In this document: positions 46,101-62,020 of the stretch, piece by piece
Position numbering within the stretch: the stretch's first letter is position 1
Layout of the letters: each line of letters begins with the position of its first letter
Source: Bifidobacterium asteroides
Lineage (GTDB): Bacteria; Actinomycetota; Actinomycetes; Actinomycetales; Bifidobacteriaceae
Reading direction: 5' to 3'
Length of the DNA stretch: 64,000 bases
Assembly (NCBI RefSeq): GCF_009683175.1
Contig: NZ_WKKW01000002.1
Span: forward strand, 1 to 64,000
Notes under the pieces: model-generated
The model's input: the letters and a program-made list of their open reading frames with translations, nothing else
The model's database searches: none
What the model was told of the DNA's origin: nothing
Program-made: the position numbers and the translations under genes

Positions 46101-48631
46101 CCTATCCCGACTCGCACGGCACCGACGAGTTCACCTACGCCGTGGAGGACTGGGTGGGGCAGCGTGCCCAGGCGCGCGTCCGCATCGGCGTCTTTTCCGA
46201 CTCGTCGATGACCGGGGTCTTCGCCCGGGACGATAAGGTCAGGCTGCGGCCTGGGACCGTGGCCGACGTGCCGGTCCTGCTCAATGACATCTCCGGGGAC
46301 GACGACCCCTTGAGCCTGGACCCCCACATGGAGCGCCAGGGCCTGGACCAGGCCGGCGTAGAGGTCGACATGATCCGGCTGACTGCTCCTTCGCAGCCAG
46401 GGACCTCCTATCTGGTCTACAAGGCACGCAACCGGGCAGGGCTGAGCGACCAGGCCACACTGACCGTGGTCTCGGATCCCCAGGCCCCCATCCAGCCGCC
46501 CATAGCCCAGGATTACCAGGTTGCTCCCGAGGACACGGTGGACAAGCGCAGTGTGGAGGTCGATCTGGCCGACTCCATCAGCAACCCATCCGGCACCCTC
46601 GATGACCTGCGCCTTGGGATTCATCCCAGCGCCCGTGCCCATGCCAGGATCGTGGGCGAAGCCGGCTCCACCAAGCTGGTCATCGATCTGACCGACCAGG
46701 CCAGGGCGGTGCCCTACACCGTGACCAACACCCGGTACAAGATCACTTCAATGGCTTTTGTGAAGGTCCCCGCCTATGGGGTATTCCCCCCGGTCCTGAG
46801 ACCTCGCGCTCCGGCCCTCAAAGTGCGGGCTGGACAGAGCATCACCATCGACATCGCCGACCAGGTCAGGGTGGGTGCGGGCAAGACCGCACGGATCGCC
46901 TCCCGCCAGTCAGTCTCGGCCACCAAGTCCGACGGATCCGACCCCTACGTGGACGAGCACACCCTGAGGTTCACCGCCGCCAAGGACTATGCCGGCCCAG
47001 CCTCGCTGACCTTTGCAGTCCGTGACGGGGATCCAGGGGGCCAGGCCATCGTCAACGAGTCGGTACTGACCCTGCCCATCACCGTGGTAGGCGGCAGAGC
47101 CTCCCCGCCGGTCCTTTCTGCACCGGTCATCGATCTGGTGGCCGGGGAGCCGGCACAGACCATCTCCCTGACCGCCATGACCCGCTGGCCCCAGGGAAGC
47201 GACCCGGCCGAAAGCACCTTCTCCTCCGGGGACCCACAGGGGCCGATCCGTGCCAAGCTGAGTCCTCGGGGCCAACTGAACGTAGCCGCCGACAAGACCG
47301 CGACGCCCGGCACCAAGGCCACACTGCCGGTGACCATCACCAGTTCCTCCGGCGATGTGCATACGGTCCTGGTCTTCCGCATCGTCGCCACCACCCGACC
47401 CCTGGCTTCGGTCCCCTCGCGTCAGCTAGGGCTCAAGGCCGGGCAGAGTCTGGAACTGGACCTGTTCGACGGCGCCCTCAACCCCTTCCCTGACACTCCG
47501 CTACGCTTGGTCGGCCTGGTCAGCGACGACACCTCACGACTGACAGCCACCAGCCTGGGCGACGGAAGGATTGCCATCAAAGCCGATCGCGACATCGGCG
47601 CCTCCACCAACACCATTCTGGCCACGATCGAGGATGGCAGCCGGGATCCGGGACGCCGGGTCAGCGTCACCATCACCGTGGGCATCATCGACCGCCCGCA
47701 GGCCCCCAGAATGCTGGCAGGCGCCGCCCAGGCAGGCGACGGAACAGTTCTCCTGACCTGGGAGCCGGGCGCAGTCAACGGCAGTCCGGTGGACGAGTAC
47801 CGGGTCACCTACACCTCATCGGCAGGCTCCGGACAACGCTCCTGCGGCAATGCCGTCACCTGCCGGGTCGACGGGCTGGCCAACGGCCATGACTACTCAT
47901 TCACAGTCCAAGCCCACAACCAGGTCGGCTGGTCCCCCGCCTCCTCGCCGGCGGCAGCCAGACCTGATGCGCTTCCCGGAGACGTGCAGGCATTGACCGT
48001 GGACGGCGGCAGCAAGGAAACCCTGACCGTCACCTGGCGTCCGCCGGAGAATCATGGCTCACCCATCCAGGGCTATACGGTCCACGCCGATGGTTCCGGC
48101 TGCGGTTCGCCGCGATGGCGGTCGGCCACCGCCACCAAGGCGGTCTTCGACGTGGACCATGACGAGGCAGGAGGCACCTGCACAGTGAGCGTGACCCCCG
48201 CCAATATGGCCGGATCAGGACCTGTGGCCTCAGCCTCCGGAGCCACCTGGTCGCATCCGGATCCGCCTGCATTCCAGACTTTGGAGTACCAGGGCAAGGA
48301 CCGGGTCAAGCTGGTCCTGAACCCCGGTGCCGAACACGGCCGACCCTGCGCAGATATCCAGGTGAGCATCGATGGCCTCGACACAGACAAGGCTTCCTGG
48401 ACCCTGCCCTGCAACCAGCCGGAGGTCAGTGAAGTCATCACCCTGCCCGCCGGGTCAACCAAACCGGGCGCCAAGCTGAACTTCCGGGCGGTCGCCCGCA
48501 TCCGTGGGGTGGGGTCCGAAGGCCATTCGCCCGCCGCCACCAAGGAGCTGACCCTGCCCAAGGATGCCGACAAGCCAAGCGACAAGACACTTAATCCGTC
48601 AGGGGTCCCCTCAGCAGACAAGGATGAATGA
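43199..48631 (+). CDS. fn3: Giant membrane-anchored Ig-like/FN3 surface protein
   Basis: The 1810-residue protein has a short basic cytoplasmic tail, one TM anchor (about residues 26-50, ATILAVTLTALVLLILGALF), a propeller-like region to about residue 370, then repeated Ig/cadherin-like domains marked by DNDLDP/LLNDIS-type calcium-loop patterns. At least two clear fibronectin-III domains near the C-terminus (YRVTY..., HDYSFTVQAHNQVGWSPAS) are followed by a third, weaker one. No sortase motif is seen, so it is anchored by the N-terminal helix. In described bifidobacteria this PFNA product is proposed to bind host proteins. The start ATG 43199 follows AGGGGA; 11 upstream in-frame codons from a GTG lack a ribosome-binding site. 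The stop overlaps the next start (ATGA). Confidence 0.88.
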   Translation: MDLQGRFLRMRRARLRLRHALAVRAKNPATILAVTLTALVLLILGALFMHGVDRRAVQVDDGSIWITSENERKVARFKPDIGEADVALSTGTDHFDLAQSGYAVILGREGGMAPIAASTATLGDTTRSDARVQRMVNGPTLVLFQARTGKVWVGQATSPGDMDPQRRDPVLTLGSGAAVTVDASGTVYAYRPSDGVVLKIDGPDSRAHRELDSLTDHVPVRATAFSVIGGRPVLLAGNRLYWPQGSVRIPHRGDLQLQSTPVDMDRQGPWVGLTDQESVHLVDLDHPRNQVETVRTGGSGQPAQPVSSGGCLWTAWASSGSNFLRLCATGTAGPKVRSPQPRPTTLEAISPTSDLVFRANHRRVILNDVLTGDVWNPQSSTKVIRPQWQTMEVKHTDKTDQRQDSADNRQRFAATCRSGSQPIQAEDDSLGIRAGSRALLDLLRNDRQTDCSVLRIEDARSSQGNLRLTPVMNGRYLQVDASDAPVGRARINYSITDGRGQVSSAGIDLNIAPAKMDRSDQAPVQNDTPPEYEVEQGATTTVNALAGFEDPDGDPLTLVGAESVNSDRISLSTRADGQLTMSAGSATSGRLAVKVTVSDGLMSGQGLIYFTVRPVNTLAPLVDPVIRQATPGREVTVDLSRSAHANAAQPLRLVRVDKTDGIQVEVNAESLSFTATVANPGTYYVPYRVAQGDQETQGLVRLEVEHDQGGSAPPVPVNDVALLGADQTAIVDPLDNDLDPMGGVLALTDVRVDPDSGIKVGIVDHRRVYLSARKIPTRPLSIAYTVANAEGSAQGTIVLQPPSLSRAASAPKAPNLTVGVRSSGLVTVPVMDRVTHADGTSVNLDQQLTTDQRTFAGLTFVSGDTVRYQASERTGDFPVTYTVRDDLGNAASGTITFRVHASDPASKPAPTPKDLRAQVAAGTKVRIPVPLTGIDPDGDCDTLSGLGNQAPRLGRIVKAGADYLIYEAYPDSHGTDEFTYAVEDWVGQRAQARVRIGVFSDSSMTGVFARDDKVRLRPGTVADVPVLLNDISGDDDPLSLDPHMERQGLDQAGVEVDMIRLTAPSQPGTSYLVYKARNRAGLSDQATLTVVSDPQAPIQPPIAQDYQVAPEDTVDKRSVEVDLADSISNPSGTLDDLRLGIHPSARAHARIVGEAGSTKLVIDLTDQARAVPYTVTNTRYKITSMAFVKVPAYGVFPPVLRPRAPALKVRAGQSITIDIADQVRVGAGKTARIASRQSVSATKSDGSDPYVDEHTLRFTAAKDYAGPASLTFAVRDGDPGGQAIVNESVLTLPITVVGGRASPPVLSAPVIDLVAGEPAQTISLTAMTRWPQGSDPAESTFSSGDPQGPIRAKLSPRGQLNVAADKTATPGTKATLPVTITSSSGDVHTVLVFRIVATTRPLASVPSRQLGLKAGQSLELDLFDGALNPFPDTPLRLVGLVSDDTSRLTATSLGDGRIAIKADRDIGASTNTILATIEDGSRDPGRRVSVTITVGIIDRPQAPRMLAGAAQAGDGTVLLTWEPGAVNGSPVDEYRVTYTSSAGSGQRSCGNAVTCRVDGLANGHDYSFTVQAHNQVGWSPASSPAAARPDALPGDVQALTVDGGSKETLTVTWRPPENHGSPIQGYTVHADGSGCGSPRWRSATATKAVFDVDHDEAGGTCTVSVTPANMAGSGPVASASGATWSHPDPPAFQTLEYQGKDRVKLVLNPGAEHGRPCADIQVSIDGLDTDKASWTLPCNQPEVSEVITLPAGSTKPGAKLNFRAVARIRGVGSEGHSPAATKELTLPKDADKPSDKTLNPSGVPSADKDE

Positions 48632-50190
48632 CCATGGATGAACGAAACGCACAGGAACCCATCCAGCAGGACGGCACCATCCCCGATGACGCGACCAGGA
48701 GGAGTACCCCCAAGGCCGCCCGCGAAGCAGGCAGCGAAGGCCGACGGATCCCTGCCGACCGACTGGATGTACTGAAGCGACAGCGTCAGGCCCTCATGGC
48801 CGGTCTGGGTCAGCAGGAATCCTCCCAGGCGGCGAACGACGATCGGACCCGGCCCGCCCGCATCCCTGTGGCTGCCAGGCAGGAAAGGACTCAGGAGTCC
48901 GAGGCGGAATCCGTCCCATCGGACCGCACCATGGTGGAAGACGGGACCATCCCCGTCCGCCAGCCGGTCCGTGACCTGTTCACCCGGTCCTCATCGACTC
49001 CTGCCAGGCCCGACCTCGTCGATGTCACCGATCAGTCCCGACACCCCCAACTGGAGCGGACCTCGGCTCCCAGATACGAAGTCAGGACCGACGAACCCAG
49101 GGGAGCAGAAAAGACCGGTCAGAACCAGAACCAACGGTCTTTCACCGAAGCAGGAAATCAGGCAGAAGAGGCCAGGCGGAAGAGACGATCAGGCCAAGCA
49201 GGAGGCAGCAGCCAGGCAGTGGACCGCAGCCAAGCCGCCGTGGATGTATCGACCTTCGCCAGCCTCTTCCGCTCCATAGTCGACAATGTCGGCCAGGCGG
49301 TGCTGGGCAAGGAGGAGACCATCGCCCTGTGCGTCACCGCCCTGATCGCAGGAGGCCATGTGCTCCTGGAGGACAATCCGGGCACCGGCAAGACCCAGCT
49401 GTCACGGGCACTGGCCGCCTCAATCGCCGTGGACTGCAAGCGGATCCAGTTCACCCCCGACCTGCTGCCCTCCGATCTGCTGGGCGTGACCTTCTACGAC
49501 CAGTCTCAAGGACGATTCTCCTTCCGGCCCGGTCCGGTCTTCGCCTCTCTGGTTCTGGCTGACGAGATCAACAGAGCCTCCCCCAAGACCCAATCGGCCC
49601 TGCTGGAGGTCATGGAGGAAGGCCAGGTGACCGTGGATGGGCGCACCTACCGCCTACCCCGGCCATTCATGGTTATGGCCACCCAGAATCCCATCGAGCA
49701 GCTGGGCACCTACGCCCTGCCCGAGGCTCAGATGGACCGCTTTCTGATCCGCACCTCGCTTGGGGCACCGGGGCATGATGCCAGTCTGCGCATCCTTCAA
49801 GAAGCCGACATCCGTGACCGGGCCGGCCTGGTCGAACCGGTGGTCGATGCCAGCCAGGTGGAGGCCATGGCCGCCTGCGCCTCCAAGGTCTTCTGTGATT
49901 CCTCCATCATGGAATACGTCATCCACATCATCGAAGCCACACGGCACAGCCCCGCCATCCGGGTCGGCTCCTCCATCAGAGGCGGACTTGCTCTGGTCCG
50001 TTGCGCCAGGATCCGGGCCTGCGCCCAGGGCCGCGACTACGTGATCCCCGACGATGTCAAGGACCTGGTCGACCCCATCCTGGCCCACCGGCTGCTCCTG
50101 ACCGCCCAGAGCAGGCTGGCGGGCATGGACGAACACCAGGCGCTGGCCGAAGTCCTGTCCAAGGTCCCCGTCCCCACAGGAGAGCAGTGA
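48628..50190 (+). CDS. MoxR-type AAA ATPase with long disordered N-terminus
   Basis: The 520-residue protein has its MoxR core in the last ~320 residues: Walker A NPGTGKT (250-256), Walker B LVLADEINRASPKTQSALLE, sensor 1 MATQNPIEQ and the arginine finger in MDRF. MoxR proteins act as chaperone-like ATPases, usually with a DUF58 partner, as encoded immediately downstream. Unusually, about 200 N-terminal residues are hydrophilic and low-complexity, with DGTIP twice (15-19 and 105-109). These threonines could be kinase targets for the operon's Ser/Thr kinase, which is inference. Coupled to fn3 by ATGA and followed by DUF58 after 3 nt. Confidence 0.92.
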   Translation: MTMDERNAQEPIQQDGTIPDDATRRSTPKAAREAGSEGRRIPADRLDVLKRQRQALMAGLGQQESSQAANDDRTRPARIPVAARQERTQESEAESVPSDRTMVEDGTIPVRQPVRDLFTRSSSTPARPDLVDVTDQSRHPQLERTSAPRYEVRTDEPRGAEKTGQNQNQRSFTEAGNQAEEARRKRRSGQAGGSSQAVDRSQAAVDVSTFASLFRSIVDNVGQAVLGKEETIALCVTALIAGGHVLLEDNPGTGKTQLSRALAASIAVDCKRIQFTPDLLPSDLLGVTFYDQSQGRFSFRPGPVFASLVLADEINRASPKTQSALLEVMEEGQVTVDGRTYRLPRPFMVMATQNPIEQLGTYALPEAQMDRFLIRTSLGAPGHDASLRILQEADIRDRAGLVEPVVDASQVEAMAACASKVFCDSSIMEYVIHIIEATRHSPAIRVGSSIRGGLALVRCARIRACAQGRDYVIPDDVKDLVDPILAHRLLLTAQSRLAGMDEHQALAEVLSKVPVPTGEQ

Positions 50191-50193
50191 GCC

Positions 50194-51441
50194 ATGACCG
50201 CCTTCGCCCGCCGACCTGCCACGGAGGCAAGACCGGTATCCTCGACAGGATCCAGACAGGGCCTGCGATCCCGGGCCGCTGACCTGTGGCAGTCCGTCAC
50301 TGCCCTGGGCCGGGCCATGGCTCTGGCCGCACTCCTGTGCGCTCTGGCCTTCGTCCCTACAGGCTGGCGTGAACTGCTGGCGGGCACTTTGCTGGGCGTG
50401 GGCATGCTGTTGCTGGGATTGCTGATGAGCCTGGGCAACCTGTCCTGTAGCGCTGAAACGAGTCTGGACCAGGGCCGTCTGGAGGTGGGCGGCCAGGCTG
50501 AGCTGGTCCTGGTTCTAACCAATCCGGGCAGCCGTTCCACCCGCCGCGGCCGAATCGGTCTGACCCTGGGCCAAGGAACCATCATGGCGCCGCTGCCAGC
50601 CCTGGCTCCCGGCCAGAGTCACCAGATCCGCTTGAAGCTGGAAGCCAGGTCCCGTGGCGTGATTGACCTGGGCCCGGTGACCATGGAGGCCGGGGATCCG
50701 CTGGGACTCATCCGCCGCCGCCGAATCCTGACTGGCGCCCGAAAACTCTACATCCATCCCCGCACGGTGGCCCTGCCGCCACTTGAAGCCGGACTGGAAC
50801 GCGACCTGGAGGGGGATCCCGGCCCGGGCATTGTCGACGACGACCTGGAATTCCACGCCCTGCGCCCCTATGCTCCGGGCGACGACATGAAACGGGTCCA
50901 CTGGCTGTCCACCGCCCGGACCGGCACCCTGATGGTCCGCCAGTACGAGCCCACCCTGCGCACCAGGACCGAACTGATTTTGGACGGCAAGGCCACCTCA
51001 TACCGGAATGCGGATGAGTTCGAGCTGGCAGTTGAAATCTACGCCTCCCTGGGCTGCCGATGCCTGCTTGATGGCCGTCGGCTGCAAGCGGTGGCCCCGG
51101 TATCCGACGATTCCGATGCCCATGGAACCATCCTGCCCACGGAGGATCCCCGAAGCTTTCTGGATGCCTGCAGTGCCATCCGCCCCAGCCAGGACAGCTA
51201 CGACAAACCAGACCTGGCTGACGCTCCCGAACGAACCAGCCTGACCATTCTGGTAACCGGTTCGCTGGGCGACGACCAGGCCTCAGCCCTGGCGGGTGAA
51301 TCTGCCCAGAGCTCCTCCCCGGTCATGCTGCTGGCTGCTGACCTGGATGCCAATCCAAGTCTGCAGACGCAGCCGGGCCTTGTCAACGCCGTTTTGGGCA
51401 GCCTGCAGGACCTTCCCATCCTCTTGGAGAACCAGCCATGA
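50194..51441 (+). CDS. DUF58 domain protein
   Basis: The 415-residue protein has two hydrophobic helices near the N-terminus (ALGRAMALAALLCALAF and LLAGTLLGVGMLLLGLLMSL), a beta-rich middle (LVLTNPGSRSTRRGRIGLTL) and the DUF58 signature DDLEFHALRPYAPGDDMKRVHWLSTARTG. A von Willebrand A-like domain follows. By family it partners the MoxR ATPase in envelope-associated assemblies. Its start is 3 nt after the MoxR stop and its stop overlaps the transglutaminase-like start, so translation of the set is coupled. Confidence 0.92.
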   Translation: MTAFARRPATEARPVSSTGSRQGLRSRAADLWQSVTALGRAMALAALLCALAFVPTGWRELLAGTLLGVGMLLLGLLMSLGNLSCSAETSLDQGRLEVGGQAELVLVLTNPGSRSTRRGRIGLTLGQGTIMAPLPALAPGQSHQIRLKLEARSRGVIDLGPVTMEAGDPLGLIRRRRILTGARKLYIHPRTVALPPLEAGLERDLEGDPGPGIVDDDLEFHALRPYAPGDDMKRVHWLSTARTGTLMVRQYEPTLRTRTELILDGKATSYRNADEFELAVEIYASLGCRCLLDGRRLQAVAPVSDDSDAHGTILPTEDPRSFLDACSAIRPSQDSYDKPDLADAPERTSLTILVTGSLGDDQASALAGESAQSSSPVMLLAADLDANPSLQTQPGLVNAVLGSLQDLPILLENQP

Positions 51442-53849
51442 GCACATCTGCATCATGGATGGACCAAGTCCAGAGGGAGCCCATACGCCTGATTGACCGG
51501 GCAGGTCTGCAATCCACTGTCGACCCCACCAGGCGCCGCTCCCCTATCATTCTGATCGCTGCACTTGCCCCCCTCGATCTGCTGGCCGGACTGCAGTTGC
51601 TTCCGGTCTACGGCAGCCTGCCCCTCTGGCTGACAGTGGGAGCCGTAGCCTGCCTGGTCGGACTGATGATTGCCTTGCTCCCCCGCCGTGGTATTGCCAC
51701 AGCCCTCCTGCAACCTCTGCTGCTGATTGCGGCCCAATTCCTGCTGGGTCCTATCTTCGCACTGAACGGGACCACTCTGGCACACGTCCTGCCCACCTGG
51801 ACAACCCTGGCACAAGGGTGGTCCGCCACCTTCGGCGCGTTCAAGACACTGGCAGCCATCGACCCGCCACTTGGCCAGGAAGCCGGCGGACTGATGGCCC
51901 TATGGACGCTGACGCTCTGGACCTCTTATCTGGCCGTGCTGCTGGCCCGCCATGGCCTGGGTCGCAACCTGGGACAGCCGGCGCACCCCGTGGCCGTCCT
52001 GGCAGCCACCTTGCCCATCCTGGCCACCATGGCTGTGTCAGCCGTCCTAGGCACCAGCAGAGGCCTCCACCCGGCGTTGACGGGCGGCATCCTATGGCTG
52101 CTCCTGCTGATCTGGTGCGCCAGCGGACTGGGTCTGCTGCGCCTGCAAGGACTCGCATCCACGCTTCTGACCCTGGCATTGACAGCCGGACTGATTTTCT
52201 CCGCTGGAATCCTGCCCGCCCCGACCCGGCTGGTCATCCGAGACCACTATCAGCCCCCCATGGACCCCTACCAGTTCACCAGCCCCTTGAGCGATTACCG
52301 CGCCTATATCAAGCGTCACCGCGACGATACCCTGGTCACGGTCCGCAACCTGCCCGCCTGCACGCCGGTCCGAATGGCCGTCATGGACCGTTATGACGGC
52401 AAGGTCTGGAACCTGTCCGACTCATCAGGCGCTGGAGCCGCCGACTACCGGCGCATCGGTGCCCAGATCCGCACAGAAACCCAGCAGAGCAAGGCCAAAA
52501 ACGGCGAACAGGCCGGACAGCCTTTTACCGCGACCTTTCTGATTCGGGAGGGATTCGACCACGCCTGGCTGCCTTCCGCCGGACAAGTCAACGGCATCGA
52601 TACAGATCAGGGCCTACAACGGAAGGACCTCTACTTCAACAAGGCCACAGACACCGTACTGACCAATCAGGCCCTGCAGGCCGGAGCCAGCTATACGGTG
52701 CACGGCGTGGCCGAAGACCGACCCGTAGCCCGTCGCATAGCCGACAGCAATCCAGGAGATGCACAGGTGCCTCCCCTGGCGGATGCGCCCGAGAGCCTGC
52801 CCAAGGCGGCTGCCTCCATGACCTCCATGCAGGCGCGCGGCGGCGCCAGGGCGCTGGCCATCGAGGAACGGCTGCACCAGGAGGGATGGTTCTCCCATGG
52901 TCTGGCCGGCGACTATCCCTCGCCCTCCGGTCATGGCGACTATCGAATCAATCAGCTCCTGCAGGGCCAGGCCATGGTGGGCGACAGCGAACAATACGCC
53001 TCGGCCATGGCCCTCCTGGCCAGGCAGATGGGTCTGCCATCCCGAGTGGTCCTGGGATTCCTGCCCAAGAATCGCGACGGCTCCATCACCCGGGCACGGA
53101 CCAGGACTCAGGCGGACGGGAGCACCCGAATCGACTTCACAGGACGCGATGCCCAGGCCTGGGTGGAGATCAATCTCAAGGGACTCGGGTGGGTCCCCTT
53201 CTACCCCACGCCACCGGAGACCAAGACCCCGGACAAGTCCCTGGACTCCACACCGCCCGATCCGCGGACCCTGGTCCGCCAGCCGCCGCCCCCGCTGGTC
53301 GATCCTCCTCGTGACGACAGAGCTACCCAAGGCAGAACCACCGTTGGCGGCCAGGAGGCATCCCGGCAGTCTTCACCCTCCTTCTGGAAGCGGTACGGAC
53401 CCTTGGTAGCCAGAGTGACGCTCTGGACAGCGCCACTCTGGCTGCCTGCTCTGCTGGTTTTGCTCCTGCTGGCCGTCAAGTCCTGGCTGCGTCGACGGGC
53501 CCGGTCGAACGGCGATCCGAAGACACGTATCCGTGCCGGCTGGCGACAGATCGGCAACCTGGGCAGGCAGACCGGCTTGTCCCTGGATGGCACCCGCAGC
53601 GAACAGGCGGCTCTGATCGCCCAGACCCTGCTGACGGACCCCCCAGGGTCCTCGTCGTCCGGACTGCGCGGGGATCTGGATCGACTGCGCAGTATGGCCG
53701 ATCAGGCCTCGTTCGACCAGAACCCTTCAGATGAACAGGAGGCCGAGGATTGCTGGCAACTGGTGGACAAGCTTCGATCCGCCATCCTGGCATCCCTGCC
53801 GCGAACCCGACGTTGGCGCACCCTGCTTTCCCCTAGGCACCTGCGCTGA
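51438..53849 (+). CDS. Transglutaminase-like membrane protein with degenerate catalytic triad
   Basis: The 803-residue protein has about six N-terminal TM helices, an extracytoplasmic transglutaminase-like domain, one further TM helix (about 655-675, LWTAPLWLPALLVLLLLAV) and a cytoplasmic tail. The core is recognisable (EQYASAMALLARQMGLPSRVVLGF), but the expected Cys, His and Asp appear as Ser517 (GDSEQY), Gln573 (DAQAWVE) and Tyr589 (PFYPTP). It is therefore probably not a protease or crosslinker but a binding or scaffold module. It is the last gene of the PFNA-type operon here, ending at a bidirectional terminator. Confidence 0.9.
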   Translation: MSTSASWMDQVQREPIRLIDRAGLQSTVDPTRRRSPIILIAALAPLDLLAGLQLLPVYGSLPLWLTVGAVACLVGLMIALLPRRGIATALLQPLLLIAAQFLLGPIFALNGTTLAHVLPTWTTLAQGWSATFGAFKTLAAIDPPLGQEAGGLMALWTLTLWTSYLAVLLARHGLGRNLGQPAHPVAVLAATLPILATMAVSAVLGTSRGLHPALTGGILWLLLLIWCASGLGLLRLQGLASTLLTLALTAGLIFSAGILPAPTRLVIRDHYQPPMDPYQFTSPLSDYRAYIKRHRDDTLVTVRNLPACTPVRMAVMDRYDGKVWNLSDSSGAGAADYRRIGAQIRTETQQSKAKNGEQAGQPFTATFLIREGFDHAWLPSAGQVNGIDTDQGLQRKDLYFNKATDTVLTNQALQAGASYTVHGVAEDRPVARRIADSNPGDAQVPPLADAPESLPKAAASMTSMQARGGARALAIEERLHQEGWFSHGLAGDYPSPSGHGDYRINQLLQGQAMVGDSEQYASAMALLARQMGLPSRVVLGFLPKNRDGSITRARTRTQADGSTRIDFTGRDAQAWVEINLKGLGWVPFYPTPPETKTPDKSLDSTPPDPRTLVRQPPPPLVDPPRDDRATQGRTTVGGQEASRQSSPSFWKRYGPLVARVTLWTAPLWLPALLVLLLLAVKSWLRRRARSNGDPKTRIRAGWRQIGNLGRQTGLSLDGTRSEQAALIAQTLLTDPPGSSSSGLRGDLDRLRSMADQASFDQNPSDEQEAEDCWQLVDKLRSAILASLPRTRRWRTLLSPRHLR

Positions 53850-53884
53850 CCCGTCCGCCGAGAACCCGGACAGCGGGAAAACAA

Positions 53885-53927
53885 AATGAGGGCCCGGGCG
53901 ATCACTAAGATCGCATGGGCCCTCATT
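53885..53927. terminator. Bidirectional terminator between the PFNA operon and rpoC
   Basis: AATGAGGGCCC (53885-53895) pairs perfectly with GGGCCCTCATT (53917-53927), with an inner CGATC/GATCG stem and a 5-nt loop. It is followed by CTTTAT on the plus strand and by TTGTTTTCCC on the minus strand, so it can serve both converging units. Confidence 0.9.
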
Positions 53928-54010
53928 CTTTATCACATATCCTGTAGCCGAATCCGCCGGTCCGGGTTATCCGGCCCAAGCGGATCTGCGGCTACTGGTC
54001 GTCCATGCGC

Positions 54011-58171
<4,161 letters not shown>

Positions 58172-58259
58172 TCTGTGTCCTGTCTCTGATCTTGTAACTG
58201 CTCTGAAGTTTGCCTCTTGGCGGGATGCCCTTCAGACGGGCATCCCAGTGACTTGTGGT

Positions 58260-61826
<3,567 letters not shown>

Positions 61827-61876
61827 AATGGACGTTCCTTATCGCTCGCCGTACTCGATCATTCCTGTTACCCCAG

Positions 61877-61920
61877 GGAGATGCCGAATGGCCGCCATAT
61901 GCCTATTCGCGGGCATCTCC
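61877..61920 (-). promoter_or_regulatory. Hairpin in the rpoB leader
   Basis: GGAGATGCC (61877-61885) pairs perfectly with GGCATCTCC (61912-61920), and GAAT/ATTC can extend the stem inward. It lies about 50 nt before the rpoB start in the inferred 5' untranslated RNA. No T-run follows, so an RNA control element or protein site is more likely than a terminator. Confidence 0.55.
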
Positions 61921-61936
61921 TCGATGATGCATGCCC

Positions 61937-61965
61937 GCTATATGACACACCTCATGCAAGGACAA
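61937..61965 (-). promoter_or_regulatory. Candidate rpoBC promoter
   Basis: On the minus strand TTGTCC (61960-61965) is separated by 17 nt from TATAGC (61937-61942), a reasonable sigma-70-type pair. It would give a leader of about 100 nt carrying the hairpin. It is placed by eye only. Confidence 0.5.
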
Positions 61966-62020
61966 AACTATAGCAGACAAGAACCATGGACGCAATCGGC
62001 GTGTCGTCTTGGAAAAGCTG

